Shown here: positions 1 through 5,791 of the stretch, piece after piece
Position numbering within the stretch: position 1 is the first letter of the stretch
Layout of the letters: each line of letters starts with the position of its first letter
Source: Promethearchaeota archaeon
Lineage (GTDB): Archaea; Asgardarchaeota; Lokiarchaeia; Sigynarchaeales; SOKP01
DNA: 10,563 nucleotides
Direction: 5' to 3'
Assembly: GCA_016839905.1 (NCBI GenBank)
Contig: JAEOTJ010000230.1
Location: 1-10,563 of the forward strand
The notes under the pieces: model-generated
What the model was told of the DNA's origin: nothing
Seen by the model: the letters and a program-made list of their open reading frames with translations, nothing else
Database searches by the model: none
Position numbers and translations under genes: made by a program

Positions 1-99
1 ATTTTCTCGTTTTAAAGTGATAAATCATTTCCGCAATTTTATTAAAAATGAGTTGAACATTGTCTCCCTCCTTTGCGGATGTTTCAAAATAAGGGGCGT
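1..99 (-). repeat. Dispersed repeat copy 1 (small-GTPase 3' end)
   Basis: This stretch aligns without gaps (offset 1743) to the copy at 1744-1838 and, over much of its length, to the copy at 6758-6845. Shared segments include the plus-strand string GTTTTAAAGTGATAAATCAT at position 9. Only the coding part is visible; the part after the stop codon, seen in the other copies, would fall left of the window. Confidence 0.85.
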
Positions 100-151
100 T
101 TAATTTTTTGCTTAGATTTAAAAAAAAATTAAATATTTTTTGGTTTTTTAA
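1..151 (-). pseudogene. 3' portion of a Ras/Rab-like small GTPase gene, cut by the window edge
   Basis: Reading the minus strand from a TGA at 152-154 toward position 1 gives an uninterrupted frame whose second half reads LSKKLNAPYFETSAKEGDNV, then an amphipathic helix ending MIYHFKTRK at the edge. ETSAK is the G5 guanine-binding motif of Ras-superfamily GTPases; the helix after it corresponds to the C-terminal alpha5 helix. No ATG precedes it, and the P-loop, switch and NKxD motifs are absent because the frame is closed upstream, so this is a 5'-truncated remnant. It is the longest of four such remnants here and keeps more of the strand before G5 than the others. The stop codon lies outside the window. 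The GTPase origin is well supported; loss of function is inferred from the missing motifs. Confidence 0.7.
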
Positions 152-294
152 TCAAGAGTAGATGTTGAAAGGTTTTTATACGGATTCCACTTATCGTACA
201 GCTTAATGAAATCGTCATAATTCAGCTTTACATAACAATTAAAATTGACATCACTAACTTTATGGTATGACAAGATTTTTCGATCCTCTATCAT
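148..294 (-). CDS. Short unrecognised protein (48 aa), related to 1518-1670
   Basis: An ATG at 294 opens a 48-residue frame beginning MIEDRKILSYHKVSDVNF and ending at TAA 148-150. I do not recognise it. Support for coding comes from comparison with the frame at 1518-1670: over 25 aligned codons I count 13 base differences, four of them synonymous and several giving similar residues (D/E, N/D, V/I). The aligned core is IEDR(K/E)IL-x-YHKVS(D/E)VNF. The protein is rich in Tyr, Asp and Lys, with no membrane segment or cysteine motif. It sits directly upstream of the GTPase remnant on the same strand. It may be a fragment of a longer gene, since the relationship to the second copy is lost after about 26 residues. 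Confidence 0.4.
   Translation of the reverse strand: MIEDRKILSYHKVSDVNFNCYVKLNYDDFIKLYDKWNPYKNLSTSTLD
217..291 (-). repeat. 75-bp diverged repeat, copy A
   Basis: It aligns without gaps to 1584-1658 (offset 1367) with 13 mismatches by my count. Both copies are on the same strand and inside short open frames. The order relative to the GTPase-end repeat differs: here the GTPase remnant is downstream on the minus strand, at the second site it is upstream. Confidence 0.75.
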
Positions 295-425
295 ATAATT
301 CAATTCCTAAAAATATAAAGGATTTATTGAATTACTCAAATCTTTATGGATTTTTAGATGATGTTATTTTTAGTAAAAATCCAAAAAAATAAATTTAGAA
401 AATTCTATATAAAATATGAAAGGAA

Positions 426-668
426 ATAACAGAATTAAAAATTTCACTCCCAGAAGAGTTAGCTAAAAAAATAGAAGAACATCCTGAAATCAATTGGGCC
501 TATATTGCAAGTAATGCAATTAAAAAAAATATGAAGGAACTAGAATTGCACCAAGAACCAATAATTACTGAGGATTTACTTAGACTTTCTGAATACTCGC
601 TTAAAGATTTCTTAGAAAATGAACCTGAAATATATACAGATCAAGACTTAATAAAGCGGTATAAATGA
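426..668 (+). pseudogene. RHH-type antitoxin with no normal start codon
   Basis: The frame reads ITELKISLPEELAKKIEEHP and continues with EINWAYIASNAIKKNM, a typical ribbon-helix-helix N-terminus (beta strand, helix, helix) of archaeal type II antitoxins. A 40-residue tail follows that would bind the toxin. It ends at TGA 666-668, sharing ATGA with the following toxin start. The only plausible start is ATA at 426, preceded by AAAGGA; an in-frame TGA lies at 417-419 and the next in-frame ATG is at residue 35, inside the fold. The simplest reading is a lost ATG (ATG to ATA), so the gene is either dead or poorly translated. The partner is also broken, which supports decay of the whole pair. The fold assignment is fairly confident, the toxin-type assignment less so. 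Confidence 0.6.
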
Positions 669-715
669 AAGGCAAAATCGTATTGCTACCATTTCCATTC
701 ATGAATTTCAAATAA
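665..715 (+). pseudogene. N-terminal stub of a MazF/PemK-like toxin
   Basis: The frame starts at an ATG overlapping the antitoxin stop (ATGA) and reads MKGKIVLLPFPFMNFK before a TAA at 713-715. The pattern M-K-x-G/K-x-I-V-L-x-P-F-P-F is the opening strand of PemK/MazF endoribonuclease toxins, which normally run to about 110 residues. After the stop the sequence to 782 holds several stops. A short stretch around 740-770 (SFYGALLMI) could be a decayed RPAL segment, but that is weak. No active toxin can be made. The order antitoxin-toxin with a 4-bp overlap is the usual one for this class. Confidence 0.5.
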
Positions 716-782
716 TTATCTCTCTAGTGTCATTCTATGGTGCTCTTCTAATGATTTGAAAATAGAAATCTAATAACACACA

Positions 783-1187
783 TCAATTCCAAATTACTGG
801 TGCTGCTTCTGCTATTTCAGAATCGTTAGTTAAGATTGCCGTTGCTTTACGATGAAAAAATGTGGTTACAATCATTCTATCGTGAAGTTCAGGGATGGTT
901 AATCCATTAAAAATACGCCACGCTCGCACGTCTAAACCAATAAGTTCAATGATATCTCCTCCCTCTAGGATTTGAAATATTAATTCTACCTTTTCTAAAG
1001 GCATTTTTTTTCCAAAGATTTCCTTGCCTTTATATATTGTATAGAGAATTTCACCTAAGGCAATTGAGGGTAACAAGAGTTTCACTTGTTTTTTCTCAGC
1101 TTTTTTAAATACATCATCCGCTTTTTTGGGAAGACTGTCTGCTAAGAAAGCTAAAAAAGCTACAGCATCAACTATAAAAGATTTCAA
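783..1187 (-). CDS. vapC: PIN-domain toxin, VapC family
   Basis: A 134-aa single PIN domain, the usual VapC length. VapC proteins are Mg-dependent endoribonucleases that cut tRNA or rRNA when freed from their antitoxin. The acidic active-site set is complete: D7 (FIVDAVAF), E46 (SIALGEILY), D103 (LHDRMIV) and D122 (ILTNDSEI). I chose TTG at 1187: GGAGG lies 8 nt upstream, inside the last antitoxin codons, and the start is 1 nt after the antitoxin stop, so translation is probably coupled. An ATG at 1229 would add 14 residues overlapping the antitoxin in another frame and does not resemble a PIN N-terminus. It forms an operon with the gene at 1189-1428. Nothing suggests inactivation. Confidence 0.85.
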   Translation of the reverse strand: MKSFIVDAVAFLAFLADSLPKKADDVFKKAEKKQVKLLLPSIALGEILYTIYKGKEIFGKKMPLEKVELIFQILEGGDIIELIGLDVRAWRIFNGLTIPELHDRMIVTTFFHRKATAILTNDSEIAEAAPVIWN

Positions 1188-1188
1188 C

Positions 1189-1428
1189 TCAGATCCTCCA
1201 TTTTTTCCTCTCAGATTGAATGAATTCAATCGCTTTATTTAAAGTAATTTCTTCCCTTAACAAACCCCTTAGCATTCCCAAGTGAGCTGTTTTTGGCTTA
1301 ATTATTATCCCATCATCTTGTATATATAAAATTACATCATCACCTTCATGAAGCTTGAGCTTTTCCCTAAAATCCTTAGGAATCGTGAGTTGCCCTTTTG
1401 TTGAAATTTTACATTTTTTAATTTCCAT
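1189..1428 (-). CDS. vapB: AbrB/SpoVT-type antitoxin of the VapC pair
   Basis: 79 aa. Residues 3-45 are a swapped-hairpin AbrB/MazE DNA-binding domain, shown by STKGQLTIPKDFREKL and the following EGDDVILY. Residues 46-79 (LGMLRGLLREEITLNKAIEF onward) form the helical tail that typically wraps the PIN toxin. It neutralises VapC by direct binding and represses the operon. The start ATG at 1428 has a TATA-like element 31-38 bp upstream (1459-1466), predicting a leader of about 10 nt. That TATA box lies within a perfect inverted repeat, a good candidate for autoregulation. The last codons carry the ribosome site of the toxin. Confidence 0.88.
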   Translation of the reverse strand: MEIKKCKISTKGQLTIPKDFREKLKLHEGDDVILYIQDDGIIIKPKTAHLGMLRGLLREEITLNKAIEFIQSERKKWRI

Positions 1429-1453
1429 TTGTCATCATTTAGTGAATATTGAT

Positions 1454-1472
1454 GTAAGAATATAAATCTTAC
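1454..1472 (-). promoter_or_regulatory. TATA box inside an inverted-repeat operator of the vapBC operon
   Basis: GTAAGA (1454-1459) and TCTTAC (1467-1472) are perfect 6-bp inverted arms separated by 7 bp that form the TATA-like element TTTATATT on the minus strand. A further TCTTAC half-site lies at 1487-1492, exactly 20 bp from the first. Binding of the AbrB-type antitoxin here would block TBP. The symmetry is seen directly; the operator role is inferred from position. Confidence 0.5.
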
Positions 1473-1517
1473 TTTTTTAACTTTGGTCTTACTCTAATAA
1501 TAATTATGAATATCTCA

Positions 1518-1670
1518 CTAGATCTCAATAGCAAGTGTATAATTTGCGAAAATATAATTAATCATTGTTATTCCTGTGATAACATAATTCAGATTTATAT
1601 GGTAATCAAAATTGACTTCGCTAACCTTATGATATAACAAGATTTCTCTATCCTCTATCGGAAATCCCAT
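1518..1670 (-). CDS. Short unrecognised protein (50 aa), paralogue of 148-294
   Basis: The frame from ATG 1670 to TAG 1518-1520 begins MGFPIEDREILLYHKVSEVN. Residues 5-29 match the frame at 148-294, then the sequences diverge into a hydrophobic tail (VITGITMINYIFANYTLAIE). The shared core may be the surviving part of an older, longer gene family; the different ends argue that at least one copy is a fragment joined to unrelated DNA. No domain is recognisable. It lies just downstream, on the same strand, of the GTPase-end repeat at 1691-1838. Confidence 0.35.
   Translation of the reverse strand: MGFPIEDREILLYHKVSEVNFDYHINLNYVITGITMINYIFANYTLAIEI
1584..1658 (-). repeat. 75-bp diverged repeat, copy B
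   Basis: Partner of 217-291, aligned without gaps in the same orientation with 13 mismatches. Similarity stops near 1583 and 1659 on the plus strand. Confidence 0.75.
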
Positions 1671-1690
1671 TCGCTTGCAAAGGGTATATA

Positions 1691-1838
1691 AATGGAATAT
1701 AAAAATTAGAAAGTAAAAATTGATTGATTTCCTTATTAAAGCTATCTTCTTGTTTTAAAGTGATAAATCATTTCTGCAATTTTATTAAAAATCTGTTGAA
1801 CGTTGTCTCCCTCTTTTGCGGAGGTCTCAAAATAAGGC
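1691..1838 (-). repeat. Dispersed repeat copy 2 (GTPase 3' end plus 3' flank)
   Basis: It contains the last codons of a small-GTPase gene (1742-1838) and about 50 bp beyond the stop (1691-1741). The flank includes the plus-strand strings AAAAATTAGAAAGTAAAAAT and CCTTATTAAAGCTATC, which recur at 3671-3757 and 6707-6845. Conservation continues into non-coding flank and synonymous sites, so this is a duplicated DNA segment rather than selection on protein alone. Confidence 0.85.
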
Positions 1839-1858
1839 GTAAATAATTTTTCATTCAT
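1742..1858 (-). pseudogene. Small-GTPase C-terminal remnant with its own short open frame (38 aa)
   Basis: From ATG 1858 to TAG 1742-1744 the frame reads MNEKLFTPYFETSAKEGDNV and ends MIYHFKTRR. Only the G5 motif (ETSAK) and the C-terminal helix of a Ras-like GTPase are present; nucleotide-binding motifs G1-G4 are missing and an in-frame TAA immediately precedes the ATG. It is therefore a remnant, though it could still be translated as a 38-residue peptide. It lies 30 bp after the stop of the upstream gene on the same strand, so it may be co-transcribed with the ATPase operon. Confidence 0.65.
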
Positions 1859-1887
1859 TTAGAAAATAAATTTCAATTTTTAAAGTA

Positions 1888-2523
1888 TTACTGTTCTCCT
1901 TCAATTTTTTTAAGAACAGCACAGATATTAGGAAAGATCATTTCAAGGGCATTCTTTTCAGTATTCTTTATTAATTCTCCTAAATTTTTTCTTTTTTCCC
2001 TTAATATTTGTTTTATTTGCTTTTTAATTCTTTTTCTCCCCATAGAATCTTCTTTATTAGAAATGTCAATTTCAACTCCCAATTTAATTTCAATCAATTT
2101 AGAAACTTCTTCTTCAATGAAAACTTCTGGTCCTAATACGATACAAAATAATGCAATATCAAAAGGACCTGATTTACATTTTATTAACAATGCTCCTTTG
2201 AGGGGTATAATTTCGTTAATACCTATACCTATTGATTTTAAATGTTGTTCAATCTCGAGCCGAGGATTCTCTTTAATATGTTCTCCATCTAAAATAAAAA
2301 TTATTGAATTTATTTGATACTTTTTAGGATATAATGATAGAGAATTAAGGGCGTGCAAACCTGTTTGCTTTTTAAGGGGAGTGTTTATAAAAAATATCGC
2401 TTTTTTATGACCATTAAATTTTTTACAGAGATTTTTAAATATAACACTTTCTGGAAAGGTTCCATTACCAGAAATAATTAAGTAATAACTTTCAATTCCA
2501 CTTAAGTTATCTACTATTCTCAT
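1888..2523 (-). CDS. Possible TOPRIM/RloB-like partner of the AAA15 ATPase
   Basis: 211 aa from ATG 2523, which has GTGAT 4 nt upstream; an in-frame GTG at 2532 would add three residues and has no ribosome site. The N-terminus (YYLIISGNGTFPESVIFKNL) follows the outline of TOPRIM/RloB or DUF3226 proteins, where beta1-G-x-G-x-T-E leads into a helix. A second strand gives IIFILDGEHIKENP, resembling the acidic D-x-D/E metal motif. The expected glutamate right after beta1 is not in its usual place, so the catalytic site is unproven. The C-terminal 60 residues are basic and helical. The gene starts 9-18 nt after the ATPase stop, so the two are surely one operon. AAA15/OLD ATPases paired with TOPRIM partners occur in RloAB, PARIS and Gabija-like phage defence; that role is inference. 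No membrane segment is seen. Confidence 0.6.
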   Translation of the reverse strand: MRIVDNLSGIESYYLIISGNGTFPESVIFKNLCKKFNGHKKAIFFINTPLKKQTGLHALNSLSLYPKKYQINSIIFILDGEHIKENPRLEIEQHLKSIGIGINEIIPLKGALLIKCKSGPFDIALFCIVLGPEVFIEEEVSKLIEIKLGVEIDISNKEDSMGRKRIKKQIKQILREKRKNLGELIKNTEKNALEMIFPNICAVLKKIEGEQ

Positions 2524-2540
2524 TAGAATCACGTTAAAGC

Positions 2541-3500
2541 TTATAGTTTAAGCGCATCTACTAACAAGCGCGGGTCTGTATTTGCATCTAATAAATCTTC
2601 TAACTCATCTAATGATAAAGTAATATAACTCAGTATATCCTCATTGGATTTATTTAATTGAAGAATTGTAGTATTTTCGGGTTTATTCTCAACTATCTGA
2701 TATAAAACATCAATGCTATGTGTAGATATCACGGTTTGGAATCCTTTTTCCTTTAACCATTGAAAAAATAATTTAATCATGGAGGGATGGAATCCAGAAT
2801 CAAAATCATCAATTAAAACGAGCTTAGGATTTAGAATTTCTAAAATAGATATGATTTTTACGATTTTTTCTGCTCCAGATCCTAAATCCTTAATTTTAAT
2901 CAATCCTGTATTATTTTCATAAACTTTTCTTAAACTAATTGGTTCTAAAAATATAAATTCACTAAAAGTATCATTAACACATTCATTAAGAAATTCTGCC
3001 AATTTAATATGTAATCCTTTTTTTGTTATCAATTCACTATAAAATTTCATTTTTATCTCTATAAATTCAAGAATGGAGGTAGTAAAAGGAATAAACGATA
3101 CCATCTCTGTTACTCTTTCTTCTGTTGTTTTATAAAGATTCTTAAATTTACCTCTTAATAATGAATTCCTACCTTCCCAGGTTGTTTTCTCTCCTCTGAC
3201 ATTTAACTCAATGCCTACTTCTATGGATTGGATTCCATAAGTTAGAATTGAAGTTCCTGAATAAAGATAGAGAAGATCTTTAATTGAACCCCTATGAAGC
3301 TGTTCTAAGTTATGGAGTTTTCTGAATCCTGTGATAGGATCTATTAAGCCTGGATCTGGTAATAAAGATAAAGCCTCTAATATCGTCGATTTTCCAGAAT
3401 TATTTCTTCCTATCAGAATAGTGAAATTTGATAATTTTAATGGTTTCTTACAACTTTTTATTCCTCTAAACTCCTTAATATTTAATTCACTTACAAACAT
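2541..3500 (-). CDS. AAA15/OLD-type ATPase
   Basis: 319-aa ABC-class ATPase of the OLD/RecF-like group. Walker A is GRNNSGKST (31-39) after the typical opening L-N-I-K-E-F-R-G-I-K. The signature LGSGAEK is at 206-212, Walker B LVLIDD at 227-232, and the H-loop STHS at 259-262. The usual Glu after the Walker B Asp is replaced by Asp (IDDFDSGFHP), a conservative change that may slow hydrolysis. It lacks a C-terminal TOPRIM domain; the next gene may supply one. Such ATPases dimerise around ATP and act as sensors or gates for a nuclease partner in anti-phage modules. ATG 3500 directly follows AGAAGGA, and a TATA-like element lies at 3527-3535, predicting a very short leader. The gene pair is flanked by same-direction copies of the GTPase-end repeat. 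Confidence 0.85.
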   Translation of the reverse strand: MFVSELNIKEFRGIKSCKKPLKLSNFTILIGRNNSGKSTILEALSLLPDPGLIDPITGFRKLHNLEQLHRGSIKDLLYLYSGTSILTYGIQSIEVGIELNVRGEKTTWEGRNSLLRGKFKNLYKTTEERVTEMVSFIPFTTSILEFIEIKMKFYSELITKKGLHIKLAEFLNECVNDTFSEFIFLEPISLRKVYENNTGLIKIKDLGSGAEKIVKIISILEILNPKLVLIDDFDSGFHPSMIKLFFQWLKEKGFQTVISTHSIDVLYQIVENKPENTTILQLNKSNEDILSYITLSLDELEDLLDANTDPRLLVDALKL

Positions 3501-3525
3501 TCCTTCTCATTTTTTTATTTTCTAA

Positions 3526-3538
3526 GTATATATTAAAG
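3526..3538 (-). promoter_or_regulatory. TATA box of the ATPase operon
   Basis: On the minus strand CTTTAATATATAC ends 26 bp before ATG 3500. The spacing fits an archaeal TATA box with transcription starting a few bases before the start codon. Confidence 0.45.
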
Positions 3539-3670
3539 TCATAAGTAATAAATATATTGAGAGTTCTTTTTAATGGGATTTAACTTATAATGATCTTACA
3601 TTATCTACTTAAGAACCAAGTGTTATTATAAGATTAAGAATTTATCCTATAACATAAAAATCTAATTCCT

Positions 3671-3757
3671 AAGGAATGGTAAAAATTAGAAAGTAAAAAT
3701 TGAGTGAGTTCCTTATTAAAGCTATCGCCTGGTTTTAAAGTGATAAATCATTTCTAC
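3671..3757 (-). repeat. Dispersed repeat copy 3 (truncated)
   Basis: It carries the full post-stop flank (3671-3721) and only the last 11 codons or so of the GTPase end (VEMIYHFKTRR, stop TAG at 3722-3724). On the plus strand the flank begins AAGGAATGG and has TTCCTT 35-40 bp later, a short inverted repeat (AAGGAA/TTCCTT). Similarity to the other copies stops near 3757. The rest of 3539-3670 and 3758-3810 is AT-rich with no gene that I can see. Confidence 0.85.
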
Positions 3758-3810
3758 AAAATAAATATAAATGATTTCCTAAAAATTGAGTTTTATATAA
3801 AGTTTAAAAA

Positions 3811-3820
3811 ACTTTTTATA
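3811..3820 (+). promoter_or_regulatory. Candidate TATA box for the 3872-5619 gene run
   Basis: ACTTTTTATA lies about 52-61 bp before ATG 3872, predicting a leader of roughly 25-30 nt containing AAGGT. A second AT-rich element (TTTTATATAA, 3791-3800) could serve instead. Confidence 0.35.
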
Positions 3821-3871
3821 CACTTTTGAATAATTAAATATTAACAAAATTCCCCTTCAAGGTTTATCAAT

Positions 3872-4285
3872 ATGACTCAAATATATGTCCCGATAGATTA
3901 TACAAGTATAACAGAGGTTATACCTGCTGGAGATGATATTCTTTATAGTACACTCACTAAATGTCGCATACTGGGAGTATCAGCTAAACAAAAAAGAACA
4001 CATAGAGCCCATTTATTAGTTACTCAAAAAGGTTTAGCAGTATCAAACTCTCTTAGAAAAACCAATTTAAAATTTGATTATTATCCATGGAATGATAGTA
4101 AATTCTGGAAAAAACGCAGATCTTTTGGTAAAACATTTATTAGTTGTCATTATCGTACAGCAGGTTTTAAAAAATATAAAGTAGTCCGTGATCCCCAATT
4201 TGAAGATAAAATGTCTTTTAGGCAAAGAAATACAATATTTGGAAAATTTTGTAAAAATCTTTATTTAAAAGCAAATGGAATGTAA
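3872..4285 (+). CDS. Small basic protein, possibly PH/GRAM-like
   Basis: 137 aa, not confidently recognised. The order GDDILYSTLTKCRI (20-33), HRAHLLVTQKGLAVS (44-58), then YYPWND (70-75) resembles the opening strands of PH/GRAM-like domains (G-E-x-I-L-x-S ... L-L-V-T-x-x-x-L). The rest is rich in Lys, Arg and aromatic residues (for example KFWKKRRSFGKTF), and the C-terminus is strongly basic. There is no signal peptide, membrane segment or cysteine motif, so it is probably cytosolic or peripheral at the membrane. ATG 3872 has AAGGT about 10 nt upstream. A run of 14 T follows the stop, then the zinc-ribbon membrane protein gene on the same strand, suggesting one transcription unit with partial termination. 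The PH-like call is inference from strand pattern. Confidence 0.65.
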   Translation: MTQIYVPIDYTSITEVIPAGDDILYSTLTKCRILGVSAKQKRTHRAHLLVTQKGLAVSNSLRKTNLKFDYYPWNDSKFWKKRRSFGKTFISCHYRTAGFKKYKVVRDPQFEDKMSFRQRNTIFGKFCKNLYLKANGM

Positions 4286-4287
4286 AA

Positions 4288-4301
4288 TTTTTTTTTTTTT
4301 T
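4288..4301 (+). terminator. T14 tract between two co-directional genes
   Basis: Fourteen consecutive T residues follow the stop of the gene ending at 4285. Oligo-T on the non-template strand is the main intrinsic termination signal in archaea. Here it abuts the ribosome site (GGTGG, 4302-4306) of the next gene, with no room for a new promoter between, so it would act as a leaky terminator or attenuator. Confidence 0.4.
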
Positions 4302-4312
4302 GGTGGTAAAGT

Positions 4313-4906
4313 ATGATTAATGAGATTAAAAATGACATTTTACTTGAAAAATGTATAAAATGTGGAAATACTCACGATTTGAATTCTTATACATGGAAAA
4401 AGAAAATTAAAGTTCAAGCTAGAAAGAAAGACCTAAATATCCTTTTTTCATCTTGTAGACAATGTACTCCTGGATTTGAAAGTTTTAATAGATTACAAGA
4501 TAAAAGGAAATATGGCTTTAAAAGGATTTCCCCTTGTCTTTGGGCGATAACGTGGATGTTTTTTATATTAGGAATATTTTTTCTTTTTTTAGGTGATATT
4601 TTAGGATTAATTGGACTTATAATATCAGGTTTAATATTATTCTTTATTATAATTAAAAATTTGAATTTTATATTACATCCTTATAATCCTAAAAAATTCA
4701 TAAAAATTGATTATCATGGAAACTTTAGTTTAAAATCTTCTACTGGTGGTTATACCCCAGTTGTCAATGTAACACAAGAAATAGAAAGAAAAATGCAAGA
4801 AATCCAGGAAACAAGTTATCATTATTGTCCAAATTGTGGTTCAAATCGAAAAACTCTTACTGGATTCTGTAAAAATTGTGGTAAAAACTTAAAAGTCATC
4901 AGTTAG
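4313..4906 (+). CDS. Membrane protein with N-terminal CxxC pairs and C-terminal zinc ribbon
   Basis: 197 aa. The N-terminus has two CxxC knuckles (C14/C17 in CIKCG and C48/C51 in CRQC), which could form one zinc site across a basic loop. Two membrane segments follow at about 74-94 and 96-115 with a tight turn, then a soluble stretch. The C-terminal ribbon is CPNCG (172-176) and CKNCG (186-190). Both zinc modules would lie on the same side, most likely the cytoplasm, given the basic flanks. The function is unknown; zinc-ribbon plus hairpin-membrane proteins are common in Asgard genomes and often uncharacterised. ATG 4313 is preceded by GGTGGT at 6 nt. The LRR gene begins 8 nt after the stop, so the two are co-translated neighbours. 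The start is well supported. Confidence 0.8.
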   Translation: MINEIKNDILLEKCIKCGNTHDLNSYTWKKKIKVQARKKDLNILFSSCRQCTPGFESFNRLQDKRKYGFKRISPCLWAITWMFFILGIFFLFLGDILGLIGLIISGLILFFIIIKNLNFILHPYNPKKFIKIDYHGNFSLKSSTGGYTPVVNVTQEIERKMQEIQETSYHYCPNCGSNRKTLTGFCKNCGKNLKVIS

Positions 4907-4914
4907 ATTCATAG

Positions 4915-5619
4915 GTGGCTATTATTTCTGTGATAGTTAATAGTGAAATATACAAGGTAAAAACAAAGAAGAATCTTCTATTATTAGATCTATCAGATAT
5001 TGGGATTACTAATATTGATCAAATCATAGGGTTAAGTGAATTAACTGATCTCCAGGTTCTAGATCTCAGTCACAATCAAATACAAGAGATTAAAAATATT
5101 GAAAGGTTAAGAAATTTACAATACTTAATCCTTGATAATAATTATATCCATGAAATTAAAGGATTAGAAAGTAATTCAAGTCTCAGACTTTTATCTCTTA
5201 GGAACAATAATATAAATTTAATCAAGGATTTAGACAGACTTATATATCTAGAAGAACTAATGTTATATGGTAATAATATCTCATCTCTTTCAGGATTAGA
5301 GTATTTAGAGAGGTTAACTTCCCTAGATATGAGACAAAATCCAATATTTCCTGAACTGAGAAGGATTTTTGGAATAAGAAAGAATGGCTTGTTTTTAAAT
5401 GCTCAAGATCTTGTAAAAGAGTGTAGAGCACAACTGGGAGGGAATTATCTCATACAAGAACCATCATATAATCAACAACAAGCAATGAGATCCGTGAAAT
5501 ATAGCCCACCAAAAACTCATGATATCTCTAAAGGTTGTGGATATATCATTTTATATCTTTTTATAATGGGCTTTTTTTCATTTTTATTCTATGTTATATT
5601 TTATATTTTTTTTTACTAG
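4915..5619 (+). CDS. Leucine-rich-repeat protein with C-terminal membrane anchor
   Basis: 234 aa. About five SDS22-like repeats of 22 residues span roughly 22-145, with consensus L-x-x-L-D-L-S-x-N-x-I-x-x-I-x-x-L (for example VLDLSHNQIQEIKNIERLRN). A cap follows (NPIFPELRR...), then a low-complexity linker, and a last hydrophobic segment (210-234, ending FYIFFY) that places the repeats in the cytoplasm as a tail-anchored protein. LRRs of this type bind other proteins; the partner is unknown. The start is uncertain: GTG 4915 has no ribosome site, whereas in-frame GTG 4930 has AGGTGG 11 nt upstream, the same motif used by the preceding gene. Close spacing with 4313-4906 suggests the two membrane proteins work together. 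Confidence 0.82.
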   Translation: MAIISVIVNSEIYKVKTKKNLLLLDLSDIGITNIDQIIGLSELTDLQVLDLSHNQIQEIKNIERLRNLQYLILDNNYIHEIKGLESNSSLRLLSLRNNNINLIKDLDRLIYLEELMLYGNNISSLSGLEYLERLTSLDMRQNPIFPELRRIFGIRKNGLFLNAQDLVKECRAQLGGNYLIQEPSYNQQQAMRSVKYSPPKTHDISKGCGYIILYLFIMGFFSFLFYVIFYIFFY

Positions 5620-5620
5620 A

Positions 5621-5641
5621 ATTCCATATTTCTATTTTTAT
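5621..5641 (+). terminator. Possible T-rich terminator after the LRR gene
   Basis: A T-rich stretch with TTTCTATTTTTA follows the stop at 5619. No strong hairpin is visible. The rest of the gap to 5791 is AT-rich and shows nothing recognisable. Confidence 0.25.
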
Positions 5642-5791
5642 ACAATTGAATTGAAGAATTTAAATTTTTAGAACTTCGATTGAAACAATAATAAAATATT
5701 AACAAAATTAAGATATATTTAATTAGGTATATAAATTACTTTCGACTTGCTTTTAAAATAATATTTTTTTATCAATTCTATAAACAGATCA

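Noticed and set aside
267..392. Plus-strand frame of 41 codons starting MTRFFDPLSYNSIPKN
   Set aside because: It lies opposite the minus-strand frame at 148-294. In the diverged repeat pair the substitutions fit the minus frame better, and the second copy lacks the ATG (ATA).
1188..1229. ATG 1229 as the VapC start
   Set aside because: The extra residues overlap the antitoxin and do not fit the PIN fold; TTG 1187 has a GGAGG at the right distance.
2063..2317. Plus-strand open frame opposite the TOPRIM-like gene
   Set aside because: It is antisense to a supported gene, with Ser/Ile-rich composition and no motif or ribosome site.
3331..3525. Plus-strand open frame opposite the ATPase N-terminus
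   Set aside because: It is the complement of the Walker A region; the ATPase motifs settle the strand.
5240..5431. Minus-strand open frame opposite the LRR region
   Set aside because: Its leucine-rich look comes from the complement of the LRR codons.
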